A stretch of 64,000 nt of DNA from Takakia lepidozioides (taxonomy: Eukaryota; Streptophyta; Takakiopsida; Takakiales; Takakiaceae). The notes below the pieces were generated by a model, which saw only the letters and a list, made by a program, of their open reading frames with translations, had not been told where the DNA came from and searched no databases. Position 1 is the stretch's first letter. The number at the start of each line of letters is the position of its first letter. Shown here piece after piece: positions 25,001 through 35,646 of the stretch. The stretch is from the NCBI GenBank assembly GCA_030704615.1, contig CM060733.1, positions 13,764,001-13,828,000 on the forward strand, written 5' to 3'. Made by a program: the position numbers and the translations under genes.

Positions 25001-26415
25001 AGTAAAATCTGCCTCTTCTCCTTTTTCCAATGTTTCTAGAGTGCCACAACACCCAAACAACAACCCCATAAGGAAACAACTGCCAAAGTTACTCTAGAAC
25101 GAAAGAAGACTCCTGTAACTGGGCAGACCATCGTGGGCATCAGGCTGCAACCAACTGTACTATACAGAGGGAGGCCGGCAGGAAAATCTATACCTCGTTG
25201 AAGAAGGGCCACACCTTTTCCAGTTGCCGGTTCAGCCAATTCACCTGCTCGGACTCCATCACAGAACAGACACTTGCTCAGGTGCATACATATCACTAAG
25301 TAAGTTTAGTATGGAGTAAACCAAATATCCAACCCAACAAGCACTCCTTCTCTCTCCTGGTTGAACTCCAGACTTTGTTACATTGTTGTTCCATTATAGT
25401 GAGCACTCACTTGGCGTATATCAAACCATGAGAATTCGGATCTCACCTTTTCAGGTTCAGAAAAGACAACCCAAGACGGAAATAGTGTCTTGGAAAATAT
25501 CCTGTGGTAGTCATCCAAGGTCATGCTGGATAGAGCAATAATGTAGCCAGCCTTCACACAGTACAGAAATGAATAAAAGTCATCCGATTGACCGTCATGG
25601 CAGCATGTGACCTGGCTATTCCAAATATTGCGCAGGTCTGTGCAACTGAAGCCAACTCGTTATTTGTGAGCTCAAAACATAGATGCATGGCATCTGGCAA
25701 CGAAGCTCTTCCTAACATTTTTGAGGAATCAGTCTGCACAGTATTGAACTTGGGTAGGCAGGTTCTTGACATTCATTTGATGGAAGATGCAACACAGTGC
25801 CTCCTACAGAACACTATACCAATCAGAAATTACAGCATTGTGAAGGAATTGAAATGACATGAAATGGTACTTTACTGTCTGCGGGAAGTTCAAAGGGCTA
25901 CCTTAAAGAGTAGAAAGGCAAGGAAGTGAAATGGTAATTTATAACGTCCACGGAAAGCTCAAAGAGCTTATGGGACAAAATGGAAAAGAGTAGAAAGGAA
26001 GAAAGGGAAAGGGAAAGGGAAAGGAAAGCAAGCCACCACATGGGTAAAATGCCACACGGTTCACTGGCTGAAATGTTCCCAGTCCAGGAAAAAGTAAGCC
26101 AATTGCTTAAGTCTTCGGATGATTGATAGTCACTGGTGCTATTATCTCTGAGCATGCCAAATTGCCAGCTTCCCTGACTGAGATGTCTACCATCTAATAA
26201 TTTTTTTCAAAATTCTCATTTTGATATTGAAATCCTGCATGAATACCTCAGACATCAAATAATCAGGTACAAAGGTTTGAACAATGAGACACCTTCAGCC
26301 GGCGTGCTCGGGATCGTTGTTTCTGGCAATGCCTAAATGCGAACATCAACCCCAGGCCCATAATCACCCCGGGCACAATCCCAAACAAGATCGCACCCGA
26401 TGAGAATCCAACCAT
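13048..26415 (-). CDS. SYT5: SYT4/SYT5-type synaptotagmin (NTMC2T2 class), complete, 15 exons
   Basis: Predicted membrane-anchored lipid-transfer tether of ER contact sites. Exons in transcript order: 26415-26293, 25551-25447, 25244-25194, 24837-24717, 24344-24223, 21451-21350, 20188-20111, 19788-19694, 19110-18936, 15927-15784, 15161-15066, 14940-14792, 14045-13886, 13475-13362, 13212-13048. Phases join throughout to 599 aa. Residues 1-30 form the N-terminal membrane segment (GAILFGIVPGVIMG). An SMP domain spans about 77-265 (VNWLNRQLEKVWPFFNE, then LTLGTVAPQFKG). C2A begins near 280 (GIIDIKLVQARDL) and C2B near 460 (GVLSVTVVRAENL). C2B keeps the aspartates of FNGKGDPY and VWDQDTFGK; C2A is weaker (TVKNPDPF). 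Exon 6 ends at a GC donor and exon 12 at a weak GTGCTG donor. Two introns hold LINE copies in the sense orientation. The C-terminus is assigned from similarity to the GKLxLHLKW ending of the family. Confidence 0.88.
14110..14240 (-). mobile_element. Degenerate LINE 3'-end fragment
   Basis: Carries GAAATGAAATGGTACTT and diverged hairpin sequence of the LINE family described at 21835-23585. It lies in the intron between exons 12 and 13 of the SYT5-like gene. Confidence 0.5.
15300..15362 (-). mobile_element. Degenerate LINE 3'-end fragment
   Basis: The family hairpin survives as AAGCTCAAAGAGCTTATGGG, preceded by a decayed ATTATAACG segment. Intronic in the SYT5-like gene. Confidence 0.6.
16722..16800 (-). 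mobile_element. LINE 3'-end fragment (array unit 4)
   Basis: Only the last ~80 bp of the LINE: the CATTTTGTCCC segment, the hairpin, the ACGTTACAAAGCACC segment and a TTTCA-repeat tail, all on the minus strand. Last unit of the array that begins at 18760. Confidence 0.85.
16809..17222 (-). mobile_element. 5'-truncated LINE copy (array unit 3)
   Basis: Encodes the end of the LINE protein on the minus strand, including the CPACTGR...EEHFFFYFPLYY zinc-finger-like segment. The final cysteine of the finger is replaced by phenylalanine, so it is a dead copy. It ends in the family hairpin and a TTTCA-repeat tail at 16809-16880. Its 5' end lies only about 10 bp from the tail of the next unit. Confidence 0.85.
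17233..18632 (-). mobile_element. 5'-truncated LINE copy with partial reverse transcriptase (array unit 2)
   Basis: Starts within the catalytic YADD region of the reverse transcriptase (tctacgcggatgatg on the minus strand). It continues through SPIFLQRHLDILEQF and VNLTKTKIMVFNGQ, and ends with the CPAC...HFFFYC finger and the 3' hairpin. Frame breaks occur near 18240 and 17700. It sits in the intron between exons 9 and 10 of the SYT5-like gene, in the gene's own orientation. Confidence 0.9.
18638..18760 (-). mobile_element. LINE 3'-end fragment (array unit 1)
   Basis: Contains only the distal 3' untranslated part, a hairpin with a shortened loop (AAGCTCAGAGCTT), and a short TTTCA tail that runs straight into the truncated 5' end of unit 2. 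Confidence 0.8.
20008..20030 (+). repeat. Short TTTCA repeat, possible LINE tail
   Basis: Three TTTCA units in an intron of the SYT5-like gene without an obvious hairpin next to them. It could be a decayed tail or an independent microsatellite. Confidence 0.4.
21835..23585 (-). mobile_element. Non-LTR retrotransposon (LINE), longest copy, 5'-truncated
   Basis: Encodes most of a LINE reverse transcriptase on the minus strand. Visible motifs in order: the linker FYDEECKTARRHIK near 23565, GDRLAPTNYRTIMVSS, GQAGFRRNRSTIDHIF, FVDFHKAFDSVPRDLL, GVKQGCPLSPTLFGIYIDDL, LLYADDVALLA (catalytic YADD) and KTKIMVFNGQADRR. After a frame break come the GRFRVGSHNLRIETGRW segment and the CPAC...HFFFYC finger. 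No endonuclease domain is present, so the copy is truncated. The 3' end has a 15-nt hairpin (AAGCTCTATGAGCTT, element strand) and a (TTTCA)n tail at 21836-21860. It lies in the SYT5-like intron between exons 5 and 6. The clade is not certain; the repeat tail rather than poly(A) sets it apart from the L1-type copy at 40064-49554. Confidence 0.92.
23930..24200. repeat. Diverged tandem duplication, period about 165 bp
   Basis: Two units in the SYT5-like intron between exons 5 and 6 share GCTGTGAA...GGTTGAAGGAACAGA-type sequence (near 23980 and 24145) and a preceding ATCAATGA-containing part. The downstream unit abuts exon 5. Confidence 0.5.
25852..25995 (-). mobile_element. Two adjacent LINE 3'-end fragments
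   Basis: A short decayed tail (ATGAAATGGTACTTTACTGTCTGCGGGAAG, in part, at 25858-25890) is followed by a better one at 25925-25985 with the intact hairpin AAGCTCAAAGAGCTT. Both are in the first intron of the SYT5-like gene and in its orientation. Confidence 0.7.
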
Positions 26416-28586
26416 AAAAGCCGGAACTGTACCGACGGTAGCAAGAAAACCAGCCTCCCATGCAAAATTCTCCCCTGGAAACATATGTATCTGCACCACA
26501 CGCAACACCTCTTGCCCAAGGCGCATCATGTGCAGGGGCAACACATTGTAGAGATAATGTGCCGATCGCCCTCGCCGGACAATCAGCCACGACAGTAATT
26601 CTTCTAAGATAGTCTGTGTTGTACTTTCCATTTCTGAATTCCACATGCCTCAATAAACGCAGCGAGACACACAAAAAAGAAGGGGGAAGAGAACTAGTAT
26701 TCATACAAGGAGAAGAAAAGCTAATTTGCAAAGGCATAACTACCACTACCAAAATGTAAATCCGGGAAAGTGCGATTCCTCTTTTGGAAACCTAATCACC
26801 TTGATATTAACGACTAAACCCCCGAAACGGATACAAAACCTAGCATTAGATGTGGATTGCTATCGATCAAATAGCTATGGATTGAAGAACTATTAACGAT
26901 TGTTTTATCCACAATCGTTACTAGACTTGGACGAGACAGAAGAGGTTAGAGCCACAAATCAACCCCTCAGCTTGGCCAACATGTACTGACATTGTGAACG
27001 AGATGATCCGTGAATTTGAAAGAGATGACTGTAGAAACCATATCAAAAAATTCAAAACAATTCGAGCACTCTCATCTCACATACTCGAGACAGAAAAAAC
27101 CACAGTTCATCAAATCGCTGCTCTGCAACGACAAAGCAGGGCAAAGCTAGGTCAAACTCTTTGCCACCCTTTTACTTATTTATTTTCGCACTTTCCTAGT
27201 TCTCTGACTGGATGACGATACCCAATCTCATCCGACATTCTGTCAGCCGCTTCGAACACACGCGGCACGCCTAACGGTATTCTCTGTACCCAAAATCTCT
27301 GTCGCCACGCCCCTGTCAATACTATACGCACCAGGTACAGCATACCTATGTCAGTAGTCAGTACCTAGCCTCTACGTTACCAACGGAATCTAAAACACAT
27401 AGAAAAAGTACTCTCATGCAGATACTCTAGACATACATACAGTACGCATATACAACGTATTATCCCTGTAATCATAGATAGAAGGAGGGTTTCGCGCACT
27501 TTGCCGGCTGCCTCGCATCATAAGTTTGCAGTACAGAACACGTGCGAATTTCTTACACATCTCTTCCGTTCGTACTCTAAAAACTCGGACGGTCAGTAAA
27601 AACATTAGTCTGTTAAGATCCTGCGAACCAAAATGCGCGACAGGATGACGTGGCTTTGTCAGAAGGAATTTGGCGGAAAGGAAAAGGACAAAGAGGGAAG
27701 AAGCAAAAATGATGGCCCGTGTGGTGATGGGGGTGAGGCTGTTTGGTCCGTTTCTGGCGCGGCGCCCCGGGCTAACCCGGCGCATCGCCGGGGAGCAGGC
27801 CCGGGCGGGGAGTCGTGTTTTGAATCTCCGTTTCGGCAAATTCCAAAGAAGGCGGGGGAGGCTCGAGCAGAGAAATGAAATGGTACTTTTCAGAGAAAAG
27901 AGCGAGGCAAAATTCCAAAGAAAGAGTTTGGTCGAGGTGATGGTGGGGAGGCTCGAACAGAGAGAGAGAGGGATTGCAGTGAGTAGCTATTTCTGGTGCT
28001 GCATTTCTCTTTACGTTTGCGAGAAATAGAGCGCGCGTCATTTGTTGGAGAGAGGAAGGCTGAGGTGAGGTTGAGAGACGTAGAGAAGGTCTTAATCTTC
28101 GATATGCCGTGCGTGATCCGATCCTAGCGTACGAGAGAAAAAGAGCTAGCGTGATTTGTGGTTGTAGGCTTTGGTGCGGAGAGAGGAAGGCTTTGAGTTG
28201 AGAGACAGTAAGAAGTACTCTGGTATTGGTGTGGAGAAAGGAAGGAGAACGAAGCAGAAAGAGGCAGTAGAGGGAGTTAGCCATCGGCGTTGATGCGACC
28301 GGGCTTTAGTGACGGCGACAAGGTTGAAAGAATTCACTGAGGTGTAGGCGTTGAGAAACAGCTGGAGATCTATCTGTTCTCGCAGAGGAAAAGGTTAGGA
28401 ACAAAGATGAGAAAGATTTCCGTCAGTTCTAACTAGAAATGGAGTTCACGAATCCTCCTTGAGGACGTAAACCAACTATCCATGTACAGCTTCAAAGCGA
28501 GTCAAATGCATGAATCATGTGGCCGACATCGTAGTTGAACCAAGCCACAAAACATTCGGAGACATTCAAAGAGAGAAGGAATCAGG
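26416..28586. promoter_or_regulatory. Shared upstream region of two divergent synaptotagmin genes
   Basis: The only sequence between the start codons of the SYT5-like (minus) and SYT7-like (plus) genes. It must hold both promoters unless an unseen upstream exon exists. It includes a GC-rich stretch at about 27700-27830 and a diverged local duplication of an AATTCCAAAGAA...GGAGGCTCGA segment (near 27838 and 27911). A short LINE tail relic (27873-27897) lies between the two duplicated parts. No TATA box was assigned. Confidence 0.5.
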
Positions 28587-31500
28587 ATGGGGTTCTTAGG
28601 AGGGCTGGTGTTTGGATTCGCGGTGGGACTCACAACAGTGGTGGGACTACTGTTTGCGATGCAATGTCGGAGTCGAAGGAGAGTACGAAAGGTGTCCTAT
28701 TTTCCCATTTTTCTGTTATGGCCATGGCTTTCTTCCTAGCGATAATTAGTCAGTTGCAATCCAAAGTGACGATGATAGATGGTTACCATTGAGAATCTAT
28801 GGAACTCAATGGTACTCAATTGATCCTATTGTTGTCGTTTATGAGCTATTCGACCGCGTCTTTGATTGTTTTGACTAGGAGCTGTATCGAAAAGATTGCA
28901 TTCGATCTTTGTTTCTCTCTCTAGCTTATCCTTCTCGGATGTGCTTGTAATATGCTCGTACTGTGACTCTCGTAATCGTCTTGGTTTCTTAGAGAAGGTT
29001 ACCTCGGTCTCTCCACAAAATCATGGTTTCCTGAGCAAATGTTGTTGAGCATTTTGTAGCAACTTATTGGTGACCATTGATGCTGACAGCAAGAAGTTAG
29101 GGGCCGGTAGTCTCTTTAATGCATGGAGAAGGTGACATATGTTGGTAGCTGGGTATGAATATTTAGGTTTCGGGCATCCACTTGCTGAGCTCGCTTCGTC
29201 AGGACGAGCTGAGGAAGCTTTGTGGTACCAGCTACCCGAATTGGATATCGTTTCCTACCTTCGAGCGGGTAAATTCGGGGTCATCTTTCTTAGTGTGTTT
29301 GTTGTTGTCCCGTCCCTTCTTGTGCTCGGAAGATAGCAGGGGCGAGAGATACATTTCACTAGCCATTTTTTTCCCCAAAACACAATGTCCTAACAAAATA
29401 AACTCTTTCTTTCATTCTTTCTTCCGGTCGTTATAAAGCACCATTTCATTTCATTTCATTTCATTCTTTCTTCCGGTCCCTTCGTCTATCTTGCATGCCT
29501 GGGTACCCCCTTCTGTCTCTTTTGAGTCCATGCTCATGTAAATTTGATGATGTCAAGGTGCTGACTTCTTTCCCTGCATTATTTGGGTCCCTCGTGCTAC
29601 ATTGATTCTATCTGCAGGTTAAATGGTTGAATCAAAACCTTGAGAAAGTCTGGCCATTTGCTACGGAAGTAAGTCACTCTGGCACACTGTCATTGTGCAT
29701 TTTCATCATTTGGTGTCTGGATACTACCATGAGTTAGTAAAGTCAAGTCTTGTTTGTTCATTTTTGTGGGAGAAAATTATTGGAGGTTTGGGGAGATACA
29801 TGCACAGACAGATTACAGGTTGAGGCATTTAGGTGAGAAAGAAGATACATTCATTAGACTTGCTGGTAGTAGCTTTAAATCCTATGTTTGGTTTGGACAG
29901 AGCAGAAGAGTGAGGAAGGGGGATAGGAGGAAAGCAGGATGGGCCTTTGCCATCATGGAAGACTTTGCCCCATAGTGCAATCTCAAAACTGAGGTGGATT
30001 CTGGATTTCAAATAGAGTGAGCTCATTAACTCCAGCATATGCAGGCAGCCCAAGATTTAATAAAATATTACGTTGAGCCAATGTTGGAGCAGTATCGGCC
30101 TGTTGGTATCCAATCACTGAAGTTTGACAAGCTCCGCCTTGGCACTGTTGCCCCCAAAATTGATGGTGAGTTGCTATCTACACCAATTACACTTCAGGAC
30201 TCTAAGATGCTTGTTGTGGTAAGTCCTTAGCGTGCTCCTGTTTACAAAACGTGTTGTGCTCATTTACGGCACAGTTATATCCTGTAGTTTACTGTAATCT
30301 GGAAAGCTAGCTGAGAAGACAGTCTTGAGATACCAGGTTGGTTCTGCATGACATAGTGAGCTAATTTGTCCTAGGCATAGGTGGCATCAAATAGTGTCCT
30401 ATGAGATGTTGAACAATGTTGACACATTTCTGTTATGACAAATCTGCAAATCGTGGACTGTAGGTGTCAGAGTGCAGAGCTTACGAGAAGGCCAAGTTAT
30501 TTTGGACATGGAATTTCGGTGGGGCGGCAACCCCAGCATCATTCTTGGTGTCCATCCCCTTGTTGGTCCTAGACTGCCTGTGCAGGTGAGTCCAACCTCC
30601 CTTCCCAATTGTAACATTACTGTTCTTGAATAGGGCTCAAGTCGTTTGCAAAATGAGTTGTTCTATTTGAACATTGTCCAATCAGTTTCTTTCTCTTGAC
30701 CTATGTCCTCAGACGTTGAGAAGGTTGTAGTCAGGTTAATTTCAACAGAGCATGCTAGTGTTCCTTTTCCCTGATCTCTTGGCATGTGTGGTATTCTGCT
30801 TGTTTGTTTCAAGGGTACACAGCTCATAGTCTGAGCCTCCTGCCTGAACCTCATGTGCTCATGAATTGATAGATTATTGCTGAATGGACCAGATTTTCCT
30901 TTTGGAAGTTTTGGTTTAGATTACAGAAGATTAGGAACTGACGAAGTTGTTGTCATGGACAATGCATTTTCAGTTAAAGGATCTGTCCTTCTTTGGAACC
31001 ATTCGCGTAATATTTCAACTTACAGATGATATTACATGCATCTCAGCAATTGTTGTAGCACTTCTACCCACGGTAAAATGTAACAACGAATGGCCTCTGT
31101 TTTTCCTTCATTTTACCACTGGACTGCAGCTATCTCTGAAGCTATTTGTGTTACAGTATCTTGAATTCTTATTGTGTTCCACATGTCTTCTGGGCCACTC
31201 ATGGATTAAATTTCTAAGTGTTTCTTCTCTCATTGTCAAAATCAACTTCTAAATTATTCTTTCCTCACTTTGCTCATAAGCTCTATGAGCTTTCCGCGGA
31301 CGTTATAAAGCACTATTTCATTTCATTTCATTTGCTATTCCCTCCTCCCTCATCTTCAACTGGAAGTATTGAACAAAGGGTGCATTGTGTGCATGCAGCC
31401 CCTGCCTCGAATAAAATACACTTTGAAAGTCATCGGTGGCAGCACGAATGTGATTCCTGGCCTGAGCGATATGATTGATGTGAGCACTAAATATTTCAAG

Positions 31501-33432
31501 TCTAATTATTGATTGATTTTGTATCAAATCTTCAAGAGTAGTGTATGGTTGGGATATTACCTGATAAAACCATGACGCTTTCATGAAAACTTGGAGTCTC
31601 CAAATCCACTGACAGACGCTGGCAGGGCTGTGGTGTTCTCACTGCAGCTACTTCCACTACGTATAGAGAATGTGTGGAAACTTCCGCAATCAGTTATAGT
31701 GCATGCTGTGGCTCCAGTATTGATATCCCACATGCATGAACAACAAAAACAGAGGGTCAAATGGCAAAAGATACTGTGAACTAGTCAGGAAGTCATTAAT
31801 TTCATGGGATCTGCATCAAGGAGGGTAAAAATGAGGTACCAGCTGTAGTCAATTTGTGTACCATCTTGTGCTTTTTTTTGTGTTCAGGACATGGTTGAGA
31901 GCCTTGTGGCTGATCAGCTGCAATGGCCACACAGACTCGTTATCCCTATTGGCAATGTATCTCCGGATGTTGTCAGGTTTCTTTCTCTTTTATCCCAGCT
32001 ACCCCCTCCTTCTCTTCATAGGTGTGCGCGAGCACTAACATTTTGGGGTACATATATGAGAATGATGCGCAGATTTGAGAAGAAGGATGTTCGGGTTTGA
32101 TTGATCAAGTATTCTGAGATGTGCTTTACTGAACTTTGGGTATTTGGTGAGATAGATGCCTCCAGACTATGACAGTAGAAAGCCTAATGTGAAGAAATAT
32201 TGTCAAATGTAAGAGCTGTAAACGGCTCCTAAGTTTGTTACTTGTACTGGAAAACATTGTTAAAGTTCTTTTGTGTTTCTGCAGCAATTTGGAGCTGAAA
32301 CTGCAGGGTCGTCTAACTGTGACAATAGTACGGGCCACCCACTTGAAGAACATGGAGATGATTGGCAAGTCGGATCCGTATGTGATCTTGTATGTGCGGG
32401 TTCTTTTTAAAGAGAAAACACGAGTGCATGACAATAACCTCAATCCTGAATTCAATGAGACCTTCGAGTTGAACGTGGAGGACCAAGAAACCCAGACTTT
32501 GATCTTGCTGGTTTGTGCCTCCCCACACCCAATGCTACCAAAATTGTAATAAACTGCGATTGTAGCTAAGAAAAATGGCAGGTCCTGTGTCTATAATGAG
32601 GATGTACTAGCAAAGTGTTCCGTTGAGTACTTCAGCCTGCTGTCTGCTAGGAGAATTACCGTGGGTCAGATGCACAATAATTTTTGTGATGGACCGTCCG
32701 GAAGACTATGAACTGATCAATTTGAATTGAAGATGGTAACTTGTTGTGCAGGTTAAGGATGAAGACCAGTTAGGACAAGACAAGACACTAGGGGTGGCAG
32801 CAATAGCACTTGCGGGATTAAAGCATGATGAATCTACAGAGATTGTAAAGAGTCTCAGCCCCTCTTTGGACACAGACAGAGTGAAGGACAAAAAGAACCG
32901 TGGCTCCATCACTGTGAAAGTAAGTGTGATCCTGAAGGCTTAACTTAGGAGTTTAAGACCAGTGTTTCTTTGTTTATATATAGCAACTATTTGCTAGCCT
33001 GTATTTTTGAGAGGGAAGGTCACTTCCTTGGTAATCGGTCAATTTCATTGGAGATCCAGCTGAGATGACTTGCATAAAACTTTGCAGCTGAAGTACCACC
33101 CATTCACCAAAGAGGAGCAAGTCGCATCAATGGAATCCGAGAAAAAGTTTCTAGATGCCAAAGCGAAGGCCAGCGATTTGGGACTGATAGGAGGCACCAT
33201 GGATGCCTTAGGCGGAGCTGTAGGAGGTGGTGTGAAACTTGTGGGCAGTGGTATAGGCATGGTGGGCACTGGACTAGGTGCTGGCGTTGGTGCTGTTGGC
33301 AGCGGTGTTGGCATGGTCGGGTCGGGTATAGGGCGGGCGGGCAAGCTGATGAGCAAAGGAGTATCACGGCATTTCGGAAACAGTAATAAACTGAATGGAA
33401 ACCCAATTCATGAAAATGGCTCTACCAGGTAG
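28587..33432 (+). CDS. SYT7: SYT7/CLB1-type synaptotagmin (NTMC2T4 class), complete, 11 exons
   Basis: Predicted C2/SMP lipid-binding protein of the plant CLB1 type. Exons: 28587-28691, 29167-29268, 29618-29668, 30045-30165, 30464-30585, 30974-31072, 31399-31479, 31888-31976, 32285-32510, 32752-32919, 33088-33432. All are GT-AG and in phase, giving 502 aa against about 510 for Arabidopsis CLB1. Residues 1-25 form the membrane anchor. The SMP domain runs about 70-255 (VKWLNQNLEKVWPF, LRLGTVAPKIDG, FRWGGNPSIILGV, PGLSDMID, QWPHRLVIPIG). A single C2 domain covers about 262-385 with GKSDPYVILYV, NNLNPEFNETF and the acidic loop KDEDQLGQDK. The C-terminus after about 410 is a glycine-rich repeat (GSGIGMVGTGLGAGVGAVGS) as in CLB1. 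Exons 3, 4 and 5 (51, 121, 122 nt) match the paralogue upstream exactly in length. Two introns carry LINE tails in the sense orientation. Confidence 0.95.
29424..29466 (+). mobile_element. LINE 3'-tail fragment in SYT7 intron 2
   Basis: GTCGTTATAAAGCACC followed by four TTTCA units. Only the last few bases of the LINE are present. Same strand as the host gene. Confidence 0.75.
31258..31334 (+). mobile_element. LINE 3'-tail fragment in SYT7 intron 6
   Basis: Contains the hairpin AAGCTCTATGAGCTT, the CCGCGGACGTTATAAAGCAC segment and three TTTCA units. Same strand as the host gene. Confidence 0.85.
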
Positions 33433-34862
33433 ACGCCCTGATTATGGCTGGTGGACTGACGAAGCTTCTTGATGACCAGGCTTCCCACAGAGAGTGCGGA
33501 AAGTGGTGCTGCGCTCGCAAAGTCTCAAGGCTACTCAACTCGAGTGCTTTTGTCCAGATAGCATGAACATTTGGATGGTTGGTGGCTTCACACAGATCAA
33601 GAGATTGGAGGGGCCATTTTCCATTGTACTGCTCTCGTTCAGCAGTCATTAGGAGTTGGAACGCCGCTGTGAAATTGGAGATGTACTCCGACCATTTACT
33701 GATCAGTGTTGTGAATGGTTGTGGCTCTAATCCTTGCTAGACCTGTACTGTCGTCTACAGAAAATTTTGACCCTGTGAATCGGCTTGACCCTTATAGGCC
33801 GCCATTGTGTCGCATTGTTCAACCATTTTCCTGGAGGATGGTCCGCTGAGGCCTTCTGCAATCTGATGCACTACACATGATAAGTGTCATCCCCTAAAAC
33901 CTACTCTTTGTGCTAACAAAATTTTAAATAGCTTTGTTACACTGAAGTTAGCGAGGTTAGTTTGAGATGTCGTGCATGCAACTTGCCCACAATCTCCGAC
34001 TCTAATTTTGGGAAATTCCTAAAGAAGAAATATTCTTGGATCTGTGTGATCTGTGTGATCTCTTAACTTGCAAGCTCCAAATTGTTGAGCAATGGCGTCC
34101 AAGTCCAAGAGTGTGATTATCCACCGTAGGTGTGTGAGCACTGGCAGATTGCAGAAGTATGATTCAGTGTGCGTTGTAGCCATCTTGAAAGCTATTGCCA
34201 ATAAGAAGTTCCTTAACCCTTAATGAGCGATGTGAAGATGTAAGGGTGGACCTCAAGAAGATGTAGCAGGTGCACTTAGGGGGGAAGAAGACGTTGTGAT
34301 TGAGATCCCATGGGACCCTACTGCTCTGGCAGCTCTTGCTGTTGCAAGTGACACGGCTCTGCAGCGCAAGGTAGACTATCCTGCATGAATTGTATCTTAA
34401 GCTGGGGAACAGTATTTTACTGGTAAGCCTCGAAGCCAGGTAGGCTCTGGAGGTTACATGTTGACCAAGAGTTTGCTGCAGGTTGTTGGACCAAGTATCT
34501 CGTGGGTATGGCACCAAGCAGCGGGTATTACTCAAAGAGAGTCTGTTGAATCTTAGGTTAGACACGCACCATGGCCAGCAATGTGCTCTAACTGGACACA
34601 ATGTGAAAAATATTGTGCTAGACTTGTCATGAAAGTTTGAATTCTTCGTCAAGCCAAGTTTGTTCAATTTATCTTGCGAACTGTAGAGTATAGTTACTGG
34701 AAAACTGATTCGGGTGATTCTGCATTAGAGCCCAGGATTGATCAGCTCGGGTCGGTCTTGACGTCTTGACCAGACGAATCCAGACTGTTGTATGGCGCAC
34801 CCGGTCGGTGAAAGTTTAGCATCAGTGGAGCAAGCTTACCTTTTGATTGTCTAGACAAGACT
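33433..34862. other. Interval downstream of SYT7, nothing assigned
   Basis: The first part is presumably the SYT7 3' untranslated region. Open stretches occur on both strands but none resembles a known family or shows convincing splice structure. Confidence 0.35.
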
Positions 34863-35646
34863 ATGAACAACACCAGCGCTAGAGCTGCTGACTGTCGACT
34901 GTTGAGGGATGTACAATTTAAATCACAGATAATACGTATGACGGTGGATACACTTCGTAGCCCCGAGCACCTGGACGTTCTTCTCTCTGGTATGCTGCAG
35001 GGGTGCACCCTCGTCTCCAACAGCGCCGCCAACCCCTACTTGGTCCCGGGTCACCCTCCTTACGAACGGTTCCTGAGCACTTTAACTGAAATTGTCGAGC
35101 AGCGGCGAGGTGGATTCGGTGAGAGACTGATCCCTGATCCCTGTTTATCTGAGCATTGTTAGACTGGAGTTCCGTGGATTCTCTTTCTCTTATTCGATTC
35201 AGTACAATAGTTGGATAAAATAGTTGGATTACGTGATTTTTTCTGCTGTTCCGTTTGGACAGGGGAGCTCTTGGAAGCCACAGCTGCAGGATCATGCTTT
35301 TCCCAATCATGTATTGGAAGTTGTCTTTCATGGGACACCCCCTATGAACGTAGAGCCCATCCTGAGAGACGGCATGAACCCTCACCTGCGGCGTGGAGGC
35401 GGGGGCGATTGGTTTGGATTGAGGGCAGCTGTGAGCATATTTTATACATTCAAGTTGGCTGCATATCTGCCTGGAAGCTGTGTGAAATCTCGAGCTGCTC
35501 AGCTACTCGTCTTCTTTATTATTAGAAGTGATCCGAGTCTTCCAGTTGGATGGACCGGTGATGCGTTGACAGTGAGGTCAATAGCGCCTCAGCTCCCTGT
35601 TGGAACGATTACTGTCAACTCCACGCCCTCACCAAAATTTGGTTGA
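34863..35646 (+). CDS. Possible ADP-ribosyltransferase-fold (PARP-like) protein, structure unresolved
   Basis: Two open segments on the plus strand. The first (34863 to about 35118) reads NPYLVPGHPPYERFLSTLTE and has no known domain. The second, starting after an acceptor-like TTTGGACAG at 35254-35262, contains VVFHGTPPMNVEPILRDGM, then GGDWFGLRAAVSIFYT, then AAQLLVFFIIRSDP. This order resembles the H-G-T motif, the following helix and the core strands of PARP or Tpt1-type ADP-ribosyltransferases. The stop is at 35646. Neither visible donor near 35110 or 35119 gives a phase that joins the second segment, so there may be an unseen exon, a different start, or a frameshift in a pseudogene. The family call rests on short motifs only. 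Confidence 0.35.

Noticed and set aside
27633-28029. Open frames in the GC-rich part between the two synaptotagmin genes
   Set aside because: Overlapping frames on both strands with simple, biased composition; better explained as promoter or leader DNA.
34164-34667. A 167-codon minus-strand open frame
   Set aside because: No recognisable domain and no supporting splice or family context; left unannotated.
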